A DNA stretch of 64,000 bases from Alphaproteobacteria bacterium. GTDB lineage: Bacteria > Pseudomonadota > Alphaproteobacteria > Bin95. Shown one piece after another: positions 9,038 through 16,834 of the stretch. How positions within the stretch are numbered: the stretch's first letter is position 1; the number at the start of each line of letters is the position of its first letter. The DNA is taken from contig JACKII010000002.1 of the NCBI GenBank assembly GCA_020638555.1, forward strand, positions 62,001 through 126,000, given 5' to 3'. The notes under the pieces are model-generated. The model was not told the origin of the DNA. It made no database searches and worked only from the letters and a program-made list of their open reading frames with translations. The position numbers and the translations under genes were made by a program.

Positions 9038-10717
9038 CTACTCCGCTGCGCGCCGGGTGAACTGGGTCTCGGCGCGGGCGCCGCCGTCCGGGTGGCCGTC
9101 GAACAGGATGCCGGAATAGCCGTCCGCCACCACCTGGTTGATGATGGAGACGAATTTCGGCGTGCCACCATTGTAGACCAGATAGCGGATCGTGCCGGCC
9201 TCGTGACCCTTCACGTTCGAGTTGTAGCCGGTGAACCAGCTCTTGGCCTTCCGCATCAGCATCATGGAATACATTTTCTCCACATGCTGGGTCCAGCGTT
9301 CCGCGGCTTCCTCCGTGGGCTCGACCCGCGTGTGGCCGTGGGCGCGCACGTATTCGAGGAAGTTCGACACCCAGTCGACGCCGATCTCGATGCCGCGCGG
9401 ATAGTTGGTCGAGGCCGAGCCGCTTTGCGGCCCGTTCGGCATGATCAGGTTCGGGAAGCCCTCGATGAACATGCCGAGATAGGTGGAAATCCGCGTTTCC
9501 CACTTGTCGCGCAGCACCGCGCCGTTGGTGCCGCGAATGTCGATCCGGTCATAGGCGCCGGTGATCGCGTCAAAGCCGGTCGCATAGATGATGACGTCGA
9601 AGTCGTATGCCTGCGCGGTCGTCTGCAACCCGCTCTCGGTGATGCGCACCAGCGGCGTGTCGTTCAGGTCGACCAGATGCACGTTCGGGCGGTTGTAGGC
9701 CTCATAATAATAGGTCTCCAGCGGCACCCGCTGCACGCCGAAGCCGTGGTCGCGCGGGATCAGCTTTTCCGCCGTGACCGGGTCTTTCACCCGCTCGCGG
9801 ATGCGGTCGGCGATCCACTCGGAGAATTCCTCGTTCGCCTTCTCGTCCATGAAGATTTCGCGGAAATTGGCGAGCCAGATGCCGAAGCCCGGCTCCTTGT
9901 AGAGCCGGTTCCAGAGCTTCTCGCGCTCCTCGCGGCTGACCTCGTAGAAGCCGCGGCGGTCCGGCTCGTGCTCGAAGCCGCCGGGGGTGCGGGCGCAGGT
10001 GGCGAAGATCTCGTCATAGCGCGCGCGGATTGCGGCCATCTGGTCGTCGGAGATCTTGCTGTTGTTCAGCGGCGCGGCCCAGTTGGCGCGGCGCTGGAAC
10101 ACGTGCAGCGAGCCGACCTTGTCGGCGATGTCGCCGATCACCTGGATCGCGGTCGCGCCGGTGCCGATAATGCCGACCTTCTTGCCGGTCAGGTCATAGC
10201 CCTCGTGGGGCCAGTCGAACGTGTGGAAGCTGTCGCCCTTGAAGGCGTCGATGCCTTCGAGGCGGGGCAGGGTCGGGATCGACAGCAGGCCGACGCCCAT
10301 GATCAGCCAGCGGCAGGTCAGCTTGCGGTCGCCGTTGACCGTCAGGCGCCAGATATTCTCCGCGTCGTCGAAATGGGCGGCGTCCAGATGGCAGTGGAAC
10401 TGCATGTGGCGGCGCAGGTCGAACCGATCGGCGACGAATTCCAGGTATTTCAGGTTTTCCGGCTGTGGCGAGTAGCGCTCCTGCCAGTGCCACTCGTCCA
10501 GCACCTCCTGCGAGAAGGAATAGCCGTAGGTGTAGCTCTCGGAATCGAAGCGGGCGCCCGGATAGCGGTTGTTGTACCAGGTGCCGCCCAGGCCGCCGCC
10601 GGCTTCCAGCACGGTTGCGTCCACGCCCATGTCGATCAGGCGCTTGATCTGGTAGATGCCGGCAACGCCCGCGCCGATGACGATGGCTTCGTAATGGGTT
10701 TTGTCGGGGCTGGTCAT
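9038..10717 (-). CDS. Flavin-containing Baeyer-Villiger monooxygenase
   Basis: 559 aa, typical size for cyclohexanone-type BVMOs, which use FAD, NADPH and O2 to insert oxygen next to a ketone, giving an ester or lactone. The first Rossmann motif is IGAGVAGIYQIKRL (residues 15-28) and the second is GTGATAIQVIGDIAD near residue 185. The BVMO fingerprint FxGxxxHTxxWP is present as FKGDSFHTFDWP near residue 160. GAGGAACA lies upstream of the ATG. A lactone product would be a natural substrate for the serine hydrolase encoded downstream, but that link is inference. Soluble enzyme. Confidence 0.92.
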   Translation of the reverse strand: MTSPDKTHYEAIVIGAGVAGIYQIKRLIDMGVDATVLEAGGGLGGTWYNNRYPGARFDSESYTYGYSFSQEVLDEWHWQERYSPQPENLKYLEFVADRFDLRRHMQFHCHLDAAHFDDAENIWRLTVNGDRKLTCRWLIMGVGLLSIPTLPRLEGIDAFKGDSFHTFDWPHEGYDLTGKKVGIIGTGATAIQVIGDIADKVGSLHVFQRRANWAAPLNNSKISDDQMAAIRARYDEIFATCARTPGGFEHEPDRRGFYEVSREEREKLWNRLYKEPGFGIWLANFREIFMDEKANEEFSEWIADRIRERVKDPVTAEKLIPRDHGFGVQRVPLETYYYEAYNRPNVHLVDLNDTPLVRITESGLQTTAQAYDFDVIIYATGFDAITGAYDRIDIRGTNGAVLRDKWETRISTYLGMFIEGFPNLIMPNGPQSGSASTNYPRGIEIGVDWVSNFLEYVRAHGHTRVEPTEEAAERWTQHVEKMYSMMLMRKAKSWFTGYNSNVKGHEAGTIRYLVYNGGTPKFVSIINQVVADGYSGILFDGHPDGGARAETQFTRRAAE

Positions 10718-10834
10718 GGCTGTTTGTTCCTCGCCTGGTGGCTATCGACCCGATTTTGTCGTACTTAAGGCCAATGCTCAACGGTGGCAAAGTGTTTCAG
10801 TGGCCGGCCAGCCGGTCGCGATGAGGGGCGCCTG

Positions 10835-11185
10835 TTACTCGATCGGCACGAAAATCGAGTGCCGCAGTTGGCCCTCGATCGCCTTCGAGCAATGGCCCTT
10901 GCCGTGGGTGTCCTCGACCAGGATCACCTCGCCGGCGGCGATCACGCGGGTTTCGCCGTCGCTGGCGGTGATGGCGACGCCCGCGTCCAGGTTGATGATG
11001 TATTGCCGCCTGGGCGCCGGGTGCCAGTCATAGTCATAGCTGCCCGGCGTCTCGCGGAAGATGATGCCGGTCGCCGGCAGCCGGTCGGAGGTCTGGCCGC
11101 CCGGCCCCTGGTGTTTCCATTCCACTTCGATGTCGCGGAAATGGGTCTCGCCCTGGTCGTCGACATAAAGATTGTGAATGCGCAT
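10835..11185 (-). CDS. Small cupin-domain protein
   Basis: 116 aa. Short beta-rich protein with cupin-like motifs: YDYDWHPAPRRQYIINLDAG for the first conserved strand pair and AAGEVILVEDTHGKGH for the second. The usual metal-binding HxH/E set is incomplete, so enzymatic activity is uncertain; many such proteins sit in catabolic clusters as isomerases or sensors. The ATG at 11185 is supported by AAGGAACC upstream; a longer open frame to 11275 has no such site. It lies between the aldolase and the monooxygenase on the same strand. Confidence 0.7.
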   Translation of the reverse strand: MRIHNLYVDDQGETHFRDIEVEWKHQGPGGQTSDRLPATGIIFRETPGSYDYDWHPAPRRQYIINLDAGVAITASDGETRVIAAGEVILVEDTHGKGHCSKAIEGQLRHSIFVPIE

Positions 11186-11326
11186 CGCGGGGTTCCTTGT
11201 GTGCCGGCCGGGCCGGTGTCGGGAGGGGCCTGTGTCGGGAGGGGCCGGAGTGTAGCGCGGCAGGGAGGGCCGCAACCGGCCCCGCCGCTTGGGGGCAGCG
11301 GAGCCGGCTTTGGGGGAGACCGGAAA

Positions 11327-12094
11327 TCAGGCGGTCTTGGCTTTCAACTCGTCCAGCTGGCGCCGGGCGCCGGCCACCATGCAGGCGAGGTCGGAGGTCA
11401 GCATCACCATGTCGAAGCCGCGCTTGACGGCCTCGGCCGCGAACGCGGCGCTGGCGCAGTGCATCACCGCCTTGATGCCGTGCTTGTGGGCGGTGTCCTT
11501 GATCTTGTCGCAGGTGGAGAGGTGCAGCGGGTCCGGATTGTCGGCACGCGGCTCCAGGCCCAGCGCGAACGAGAGGTCGGCCGGGCCGATATAGACCGCA
11601 TCCAGGCCGGGGGTGGCGCAGATCGCGTCCAGGTTGGCGAGGCCCTCTTTCGTCTCGATCATGGCCATGACGATAATCTCGTCATTGGCGTGCTTGACAT
11701 AGTCGGCGCCGCCGTAATGCACGGCGCGGATCGGGCCGGACGAGCGCATGCCGACCGGCGGATAGCGGCAGGCGGCCACCGCCTGGGCGGCTTCCTCCGC
11801 CGTGTTGACCAGGGGCACGATGATGCCATAGGCGCCAAGGTCGAGCGCCTTCATGATCGTGCGCGGCTCGTTCCAGGCGACGCGCACCACCGGCACGGTG
11901 TCGGTCTGGGAGATCGCTTGCAGCATCGGGCCGACGTCGGGCAGTTCCGCGGTGCCGTGTTGCAGGTCGACGCAGAGCGCGTCGAATCCCTGGCGGGCCA
12001 TCACCTCGGTGGTGAAGCCGTGCGAGATCGACAGCCAGCCCAGGGTCGCGAACTGGCCGTCGCGCCACATTTGTTTGATCTTGTTCGGTCGCAT
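11327..12094 (-). CDS. HpcH/HpaI-family aldolase
   Basis: 255 aa, the normal size for class II 2-oxo-acid aldolases (4-hydroxy-2-oxoheptanedioate, 2-keto-3-deoxy-L-rhamnonate types). They cleave a 4-hydroxy-2-oxo acid into pyruvate and an aldehyde using a divalent metal. Family motifs: FDALCVDLQHG near residue 38, VPLVNTAEEA for the central strand, MIETKEGLANLDAI with the metal-binding Glu, and AVYIGPADLSFALG with the metal-binding Asp. AGGAGGAAAT directly precedes the ATG, a strong ribosome binding site. Probably the terminal cleavage step of the surrounding degradation cluster; the actual substrate is unknown. Confidence 0.9.
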   Translation of the reverse strand: MRPNKIKQMWRDGQFATLGWLSISHGFTTEVMARQGFDALCVDLQHGTAELPDVGPMLQAISQTDTVPVVRVAWNEPRTIMKALDLGAYGIIVPLVNTAEEAAQAVAACRYPPVGMRSSGPIRAVHYGGADYVKHANDEIIVMAMIETKEGLANLDAICATPGLDAVYIGPADLSFALGLEPRADNPDPLHLSTCDKIKDTAHKHGIKAVMHCASAAFAAEAVKRGFDMVMLTSDLACMVAGARRQLDELKAKTA

Positions 12095-12135
12095 ATTTCC
12101 TCCTGCGAGTGTTTCCGTCGGAACGAAACGGGGAT

Positions 12136-12160
12136 GCCGCGACCCCGGTCGGGGCGCGGC
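12136..12160 (-). terminator. GC-rich hairpin downstream of the Bcr-type transporter
   Basis: GCCGCGACCCC and GGGGCGCGGC pair almost perfectly around a three-base loop. It lies 100 bp past the transporter stop. There is no U-tract, so it is a weak terminator candidate. Confidence 0.4.
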
Positions 12161-12259
12161 CTGGCGGGAGCATCAAAGTGGCGGTTTCCGGGGCGGCGGT
12201 CGACCCTTATCATGCCGGCGGCGCGCCGCGACGCCGGTTTTTCCACCATGAGGCGGGCC

Positions 12260-13495
12260 TCAAGGGGCCGACGACCGTGCCATCCAGAACAGCAACTGCG
12301 CCAGCACGCCCCCGACCGCCAGCACGGCGGCGGCGGTCAGGGCCGGGTTGCTGCCCAGGCCGCTCAACGCGGCGCAAAGGCCGCCAATCCCCATTTGCGC
12401 GAACCCGTACAGGCCGGAGGCCGAGCCGCTGACCGCCGGATTGACGTTCAGCGCCTGGGTGACCGCCATCGGCGAGGAGATGCCGGCGCCGAAGGCGACC
12501 AGCAGCATCGGCAGCACCACGGTGAGGATGTGCAGCGGCCCCGCCAGCACGAACAGCAGAAAGGCAAAGGCCCCGGCGCAGCTCAGCAGGTTGCCGGCCA
12601 TCAGCAGCCGGGTCATGGTCACCTTGCCGGCCAGCCGGCTGACCGCAAGGCTGCCGAACCACACGCCCAGGATGTTGAGCGCCAGATAGAGCCCGACCTC
12701 CTGCATCGGCCGGTCCAGCTGGTGCACGAAAATGAACGGCGCCGCGCCGATATAGGCGTACATCGCCGTCGTCGCGCAACCGCCGCCGACGGCGTATCCC
12801 AAAAACCGGCGCGAGCGCAGCAGCCGGGCATAGCTGCGCAGGACGGTGCGGGAATCGTGGCCGCGCCCCGCCCGGGTCTCGGGCAGGCGGCGCCAGATCA
12901 GCAGCAGGTTGACCAGGCCCAGCGCGGCGAGCGCCAGGAAGATCGCGCGCCAGCCGCTGGCCGCGGCAATGGCGGCGCCGATCATCGGCGACAGGCCTGG
13001 GCCCAGAATGACCATCAGGTTCATCAGCGACAGTTTTCGGGCGGCGTCGGGGCCGGAGGTGATGTCGCGCACGATCGCCCGGCCCAGCACCATGCCGGCG
13101 CCCCCGCCCACGGCCTCGAAGAACCGGGCGGCGATCAGAAAGTCGATGGTGGGCGCCTCCATGGCGACGAGGCTGCCGAGCGTGTAGAGCAGCGTGCCGA
13201 CGATCAGCACCGGCTTGCGGCCGAACTGGTCCGACACGGGGCCGTAGACCAGTTGCGCCAGGGCGAGGCCGACGATATAGGCGCTGAGCGTCATCTGGGC
13301 GAGGCCGACGCTGGTTTCCAACCCCTGGGCTACCAGCGGCAGGGCCGGCACGAAAATGTGCATGGCGAGCGTGCCGGTCAGGGTGATCATGGCCAGCAGC
13401 CAGAGCCTGGCGCCGGGATTGGCGGCCGGCGCGGCCGGCGCGGCCGGCGGGGCCGGCGCGGCCGGTGGAGCGGTGCCGGGGGACGGGGGGCTCAT
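12260..13495 (-). CDS. Bcr/CflA-family MFS drug efflux transporter
   Basis: 411 aa with 12 predicted membrane segments in the inner membrane. Members export drugs or small metabolites by proton antiport. Characteristic motifs are TLAMHIFVPALPLVAQGL in TM1, LAQLVYGPVSDQFGRKP (MFS motif A, loop 2-3), and GLAQMTLSAYIVGLAL. The N-terminus before TM1 is unusually rich in Ala-Pro (about 30 residues), encoded by a 9-bp GGCGCGGCC-like tandem repeat at about 13425-13465. The start overlaps the stop of the MarR gene by ATGA, so the regulator and transporter form one transcriptional unit. The substrate cannot be told from sequence. Confidence 0.9.
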   Translation of the reverse strand: MSPPSPGTAPPAAPAPPAAPAAPAANPGARLWLLAMITLTGTLAMHIFVPALPLVAQGLETSVGLAQMTLSAYIVGLALAQLVYGPVSDQFGRKPVLIVGTLLYTLGSLVAMEAPTIDFLIAARFFEAVGGGAGMVLGRAIVRDITSGPDAARKLSLMNLMVILGPGLSPMIGAAIAAASGWRAIFLALAALGLVNLLLIWRRLPETRAGRGHDSRTVLRSYARLLRSRRFLGYAVGGGCATTAMYAYIGAAPFIFVHQLDRPMQEVGLYLALNILGVWFGSLAVSRLAGKVTMTRLLMAGNLLSCAGAFAFLLFVLAGPLHILTVVLPMLLVAFGAGISSPMAVTQALNVNPAVSGSASGLYGFAQMGIGGLCAALSGLGSNPALTAAAVLAVGGVLAQLLFWMARSSAP

Positions 13496-13962
13496 CGGCA
13501 ATCGCTCCCGTCGTTCGCGCTGTCGAGTTGCGCGCAAATCTGCGCCAGCACACGCCGGACCGTGGCGACGTCTTCGTTGGAAATCCCCGCGAGCAGCTCG
13601 GTCTCCTTGTCCCGGGAAATCTGCTCGATGCGCCGGGCGAGGTCGCGGCCCTTGGCCGTGACGACGACCGCCTTGGCGCGACGGTCGTCCGGGTCCTCCT
13701 GGCGCGCGATCAGCCCGGCCGCCTCCAGATTGTGGAGAATGCGCACGATCGACGAACCGTCGAGGAACAGCGCCGCGGCCAGGTCCTTCTGGCGCATGGG
13801 CACCGGCGCGCGCGCGAGATGCACCAGCGGCATCCACATCGCCTCGGTCAGGGCGAAGGGCTGCAAACGCAGGTCCACCGCGCGGCGCCATTGTCGGGCC
13901 GCGAGGCCGATCAGGCTGCCGAGCCGGTTCGGAATCGGCGGAAGGACGGAAGGGGGTGCCAT
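13492..13962 (-). CDS. MarR-family transcriptional regulator
   Basis: 156 aa, usual length for MarR dimers. The winged helix spans roughly residues 45-110: MRQKDLAAALFLDGSSIVRI is the recognition region, followed by LEAAGLIARQEDPDDRRAK, the wing with its conserved DxRxK. I chose the ATG at 13962 because GAGG lies upstream at suitable spacing; an in-frame ATG at 14010 would add 16 residues but has no ribosome site. It overlaps the Bcr-type transporter gene by four bases and therefore probably represses it together with itself. An AT-rich stretch at 14005-14030, containing GGCATGCC, is the likely promoter/operator. Confidence 0.88.
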   Translation of the reverse strand: MAPPSVLPPIPNRLGSLIGLAARQWRRAVDLRLQPFALTEAMWMPLVHLARAPVPMRQKDLAAALFLDGSSIVRILHNLEAAGLIARQEDPDDRRAKAVVVTAKGRDLARRIEQISRDKETELLAGISNEDVATVRRVLAQICAQLDSANDGSDCR

Positions 13963-14092
13963 GCCATCGGCCTCGAATATCGTCGGTGGGTCATCGGCAA
14001 TAGATGGCATGCCAATTATTTGGATACAAGCCTTAGAGCCGGCCTTGCGGTCGGGGGAATCGGACAGGGGGAGGGGCCCGAGGCCTCGGCGG

Positions 14093-14370
14093 TCAGCGCG
14101 CCCCCTCCGCCTCGGCCGGCGGGCGGCGGTAGCAGAGGCGCTGCCCCAGCGTTGCGACCAGGACGGCCGCGATGAGCGGCAGCGCGAACGGTGCCAGGGG
14201 ACCAGGCCTTCGACGGCGTGGCCCTCGACGACCGCATGGGCCAGGCCATGGGCGGCGGTGGCGATGGCGATGACCGACGCCAGGTCGAACATCAGTTCCA
14301 GCGGTGTCGCGACCCGGTGGGCTTCGTGCTTGTCGCGGGCCGCAAGGGCGAAGACGGTGCGCTTGGCCAT
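14093..14370 (-). pseudogene. Remnant of a low-temperature-requirement A (LtrA) membrane protein
   Basis: The first about 50 codons match the LtrA N-terminus: HRVATPLELMFDLASVIAIA with the conserved TPLELxFDL, then an AHGLAHAV helix. The reading then loses sense. In another frame a C-terminal membrane helix (LPLIAAVLVATLG) followed by a short polar tail runs to a stop at 14093. LtrA proteins are usually near 400 aa, so most of the gene is missing. The simplest reading is a large internal deletion that joined the two ends out of frame. It is not expected to be functional. Confidence 0.65.
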
Positions 14371-14447
14371 GGCAATCCTCGTCCGGATCGGTCGTTCGGG
14401 TGCGGCGGTGGGATCATGGCGCCCGGTCGGGCAACGGCGATTCGGCC

Positions 14448-14780
14448 TCAGTCGGTCCCGGCGCCCGGGCGGCGGGCCGGCAGCGGCTCCGCCAGGGTAT
14501 CGTGCCATTCCGGATGGCGGCGATAGAGCAGGGCGATATAGGTGCAGACCGGCGTGACCTTGAGCCCGGTGGCGCGGGCGTCCGCCACCATGTGCGCGAC
14601 CAGCGCGGCGGCGATGCCGGTGCCGCGCAGATGTGGCGGCGCTTCGGCATGGTCCGCGCTGATATGAGCGCGGCCGCGCCGGGTGAACAGAATTTCGGCC
14701 GTGCCGTCCCGCTCTGTCATGGTGGCGACATAGCGGCCGTGGCGACCGTCGCCGTCGTCTTTGTGGAACTGGAATGCCAT
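14448..14780 (-). CDS. YjdJ-type GNAT N-acetyltransferase
   Basis: 110-aa minimal GNAT domain (COG2388). The acetyl-CoA pyrophosphate-binding loop appears as HLRGTGIAAALVAHMVADAR near residues 50-70. The C-terminal signature VTPVCTYIALLYRRHPEW matches the family consensus of a Cys in the active region followed by RRHPE. Start ATG at 14780 fits the family N-terminus (short beta strand, then DxxxGRYVA). Function in this family is largely unassigned. It lies upstream of the LtrA remnant and downstream of pirin on the same strand, but a terminator-like hairpin separates it from pirin. Confidence 0.85.
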   Translation of the reverse strand: MAFQFHKDDGDGRHGRYVATMTERDGTAEILFTRRGRAHISADHAEAPPHLRGTGIAAALVAHMVADARATGLKVTPVCTYIALLYRRHPEWHDTLAEPLPARRPGAGTD

Positions 14781-14856
14781 GTCGTTCGTCCTTGCTCCGG
14801 TGCGGTCCGATACCGGCACGCGACTACGTTGGCACAAAGCGGCGGAGAGGGGAACG

Positions 14857-14884
14857 CCGAGGGGGACACGGCTTCCCCCCTCGG
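14857..14884 (-). terminator. Terminator-like hairpin after the pirin gene
   Basis: CCGAGGGGG and CCCCCCTCGG form a strong stem 23 bp beyond the pirin stop. No long U-tract follows. Confidence 0.5.
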
Positions 14885-14907
14885 CCCCCTCGGCCCGGTG
14901 TTTGCGC

Positions 14908-15771
14908 CTATGCCGCCGGCAGGTTGCCGAAACGGCCCTGGCGGAAGTCGGCAATGGCCTCGCGGATTTCCGCCTCGCTGTTCATGACGAACGGGCCGTA
15001 GCCGACCACCGGCTCGTCGATCGGCTCGCCGGTGAGCACCAGCAACACGGTCTCGCCGTCCGCCCGTACCCGAATGCCGGACCCGTCGTTCGAAAGCTGG
15101 GCGACTTCCGCCGCGCCGAGCTCGCGCCCGTCGACCGAGACATGGCCGGACAGAACCGCCAGCAAGGCGTTGTGCCCCTCCGGCAGGTCGAGGTCGACCT
15201 CGGCATCGGCGTCGAGCCGCACGTCCCAGACATTCACCGGCGTGAAGGTGCGGGCGGGGCCGGCCGTGCCGCCGAACGAGCCGGCGATCACCCGTGCCCG
15301 ACCGCCTTCGAACGGCACGTCCGGGATGGCGTCGCCGGTGATGGCCTGGTAGGCCGGCGCCGTCATCTTGTCCTTGGCCGGCAGGTTGACCCAGAGTTGC
15401 ACCATGCGGAACGGCCCGCCGGTCCTGGAGAAGCCCGCGGAATGGAATTCCTCGTGCAGGACGCCGCTGCCGGCGGTCATCCACTGGACGTCGCCACGGC
15501 GGATCGTGCCGCCGCCGCCGCTGCTGTCCTTGTGGCTGACCTCGCCGTCATAGACGATGGTCACCGTTTCGAAGCCGCGGTGCGGATGCTCGCCGACGCC
15601 GCGCGGCGGGCCGTCGTGCGGCTCGAACGTGTGGGGGCCGGCATAGTCGAACAGCAGAAACGGGCTGGTCGCTTTCGTGTCGCCCTGGTAGCTGAACAGC
15701 GAGCGGACCGGGAACCCGTCCCCGACCCAGTGGCCGGCTGTCTCGCTCAGAACGCGCTCGACTTTTTTCAT
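14908..15771 (-). CDS. Pirin-family bicupin protein
   Basis: 287 aa, two cupin domains. The N-terminal cupin carries the metal-site motif HPHRGFETVTIVYDGEVSH, continuing to an Asp-rich loop and WMTAGSGVLHEEFHS; these His and Glu residues bind the metal and match active pirins with quercetinase-like activity. The C-terminal domain has the conserved LPEGHNALLAVLSGHVSV and FVMNSEAEIREAIADF ending. The ATG at 15771 gives the canonical start MKKVERV; the upstream open frame is not family-like. It is divergent from an HxlR regulator 120 bp away, a common arrangement where the regulator responds to quinones or electrophiles. Physiological role uncertain. Confidence 0.92.
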   Translation of the reverse strand: MKKVERVLSETAGHWVGDGFPVRSLFSYQGDTKATSPFLLFDYAGPHTFEPHDGPPRGVGEHPHRGFETVTIVYDGEVSHKDSSGGGGTIRRGDVQWMTAGSGVLHEEFHSAGFSRTGGPFRMVQLWVNLPAKDKMTAPAYQAITGDAIPDVPFEGGRARVIAGSFGGTAGPARTFTPVNVWDVRLDADAEVDLDLPEGHNALLAVLSGHVSVDGRELGAAEVAQLSNDGSGIRVRADGETVLLVLTGEPIDEPVVGYGPFVMNSEAEIREAIADFRQGRFGNLPAA

Positions 15772-15891
15772 GATCCTGTCTCCATAAGGGCCCCGAAGAA
15801 CCGGCCGTCGGTGAGGCCGGGGGCGTGGCTGTTGCCAGGAATTTGTGATGCGCACAACGGCGTTCAAGTACTATCTCAGGGGATACTGCCC

Positions 15892-16230
15892 ATGGCAAAG
15901 GAAGTGGGATGTCCAACCGAAACAGTGTTGGAATTGATTGCCGGTCGCTGGAAAGTCATGGTGATTTACTGGCTGCTGCAAGGCCCGCGTCGCTTTAATC
16001 AATTGCAACGGGATCTGGCCGGAATCACGCCCAGAACATTGGGGCGGCAGCTCAAGGAGATGGAGCGGGACGGTCTGTTGCAGCGGATCGACCATGACGA
16101 GACGCCGCCGCGGGTCGAATACCGCCTGACGCCGCGCGGCCGGTCGCTGGAAACCGTTCTGATGGCGATGCACGATTGGGCGGAGGCGCATGACGGCACT
16201 TCGCCGAGCCAAGCCGACGCGGCGGAGTAG
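15892..16230 (+). CDS. HxlR-family transcriptional regulator
   Basis: 112 aa. A near-complete HxlR winged helix: CPTETVLELIAGRWKVMVIY begins the DNA-binding domain with the conserved GxW, then GPRRFNQLQRDLAGITPRTL (recognition helix), and DGLLQRIDHDETPPRVEYRL (wing). The conserved N-terminal Cys (residue 7), used for redox sensing in some members, is present. ATG at 15892 sits directly before the conserved core. It is transcribed away from pirin across a 120-bp intergenic region, so it probably controls that gene and itself; no operator could be defined by eye. Confidence 0.92.
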   Translation: MAKEVGCPTETVLELIAGRWKVMVIYWLLQGPRRFNQLQRDLAGITPRTLGRQLKEMERDGLLQRIDHDETPPRVEYRLTPRGRSLETVLMAMHDWAEAHDGTSPSQADAAE

Positions 16231-16277
16231 GCTGCCCGCGAAAAATTTCCCGTATCCCGGACCGTGTATAACGCCGA

Positions 16278-16440
16278 GCTTTCCCGGACGGCGCAGCCGA
16301 TCCGGGACCTCGGGCCGAGCGAAATGCCTCCCGGAGATCCCGGCTCTCGCCTCCGGCTCGGCCGGGAAAGCCGGCCGCATGTGCCCGGAGATCCCGGCTC
16401 TCGCCTCCGGCTCTCGCCTCCGGCTCGGCCGGGAAAGGTC
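16278..16440. repeat. Interspersed GC-rich repeat, family A, copy 2 with tandem units
   Basis: Starts with the family-A block (TTTCCCGGACGGCG to CTCGGGCCGAGC) also found at 2953-3000. It then has reiterated GGAGATCCCGGCTCTCGCCT and CCGGCTCGGCCGGGAAA units at about 16333-16370 and 16382-16438. The whole 250-bp gap between the HxlR gene and ferredoxin is filled by these repeats. Confidence 0.7.
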
Positions 16441-16483
16441 GAGCGGAACTCCCTCGGGAGATTCCGGCTCTCCGCTCCGCCGC

Positions 16484-16801
16484 CTACATGATGGCGTCGG
16501 GCGCCAGCGTCACTTTCAGGCCGTCGAGGCTGGGGTCGAACTCGATCTGGCAGGACAGGCGCGAGGTGTCGAACACCTCCAGCGCCAGGTCGAGCATGTC
16601 GACCTCTTCCTCGGTCTTTTCCGGCAGTTTCGCGAACCAGTCCGCCTCGACGATCACGTGGCAGGTGGCGCAGACGCAGGAGCCGCCGCACTCCGCCTTG
16701 ATTGGCAGGCCGGCGTCGCGGATCATTTCCATCACCGTCCAGCCGTCGGTCGCCTCGATCTCGTGTTCGACGCCATGGCCATCGGTCACCAGGATTTTCA
16801 T
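16484..16801 (-). CDS. [2Fe-2S] ferredoxin (adrenodoxin type)
   Basis: 105 aa. The cluster ligands are visible: CGGSCVCATCHVIV gives three cysteines in the spacing C-x5-C-x2-C (the intervening Cys at position 5 is additional), and the fourth lies in SRLSCQIEF. An N-terminal ubiquitin-like beta-grasp (MKILVTDGHGVEHEIEA) and the TDGWTVMEMIRDAGLPI helix fit the bacterial adrenodoxin/FdVI group. It ends with a conserved hydrophobic tail. It lies 33 bp downstream of a ferredoxin-NADP reductase on the same strand, so the two probably form an electron-transfer pair for a P450, an oxygenase or FeS biogenesis. Confidence 0.93.
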   Translation of the reverse strand: MKILVTDGHGVEHEIEATDGWTVMEMIRDAGLPIKAECGGSCVCATCHVIVEADWFAKLPEKTEEEVDMLDLALEVFDTSRLSCQIEFDPSLDGLKVTLAPDAIM

Positions 16802-16834
16802 CGCTCGAAAAGCTCCTTCAAGACGGCCCGCGCG

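Noticed and set aside
8961..9503. N-terminal extension of the nuclease-like gene
   Set aside because: The extra residues are read antisense-frame through the monooxygenase 3' end and are unlike the AT-rich protein; the ATG at 8960 is the natural start.
13425..13465. 9-bp GGCGCGGCC tandem repeat as a separate element
   Set aside because: It lies inside the transporter coding region and encodes an Ala/Pro-rich N-terminus in frame; ordinary low-complexity coding sequence.
10784..14557. Open frame of 1257 codons on the plus strand
   Set aside because: Antisense to the cupin, aldolase, Bcr-type transporter and MarR genes. Low-complexity His/Gln/Arg composition and no recognisable domain.
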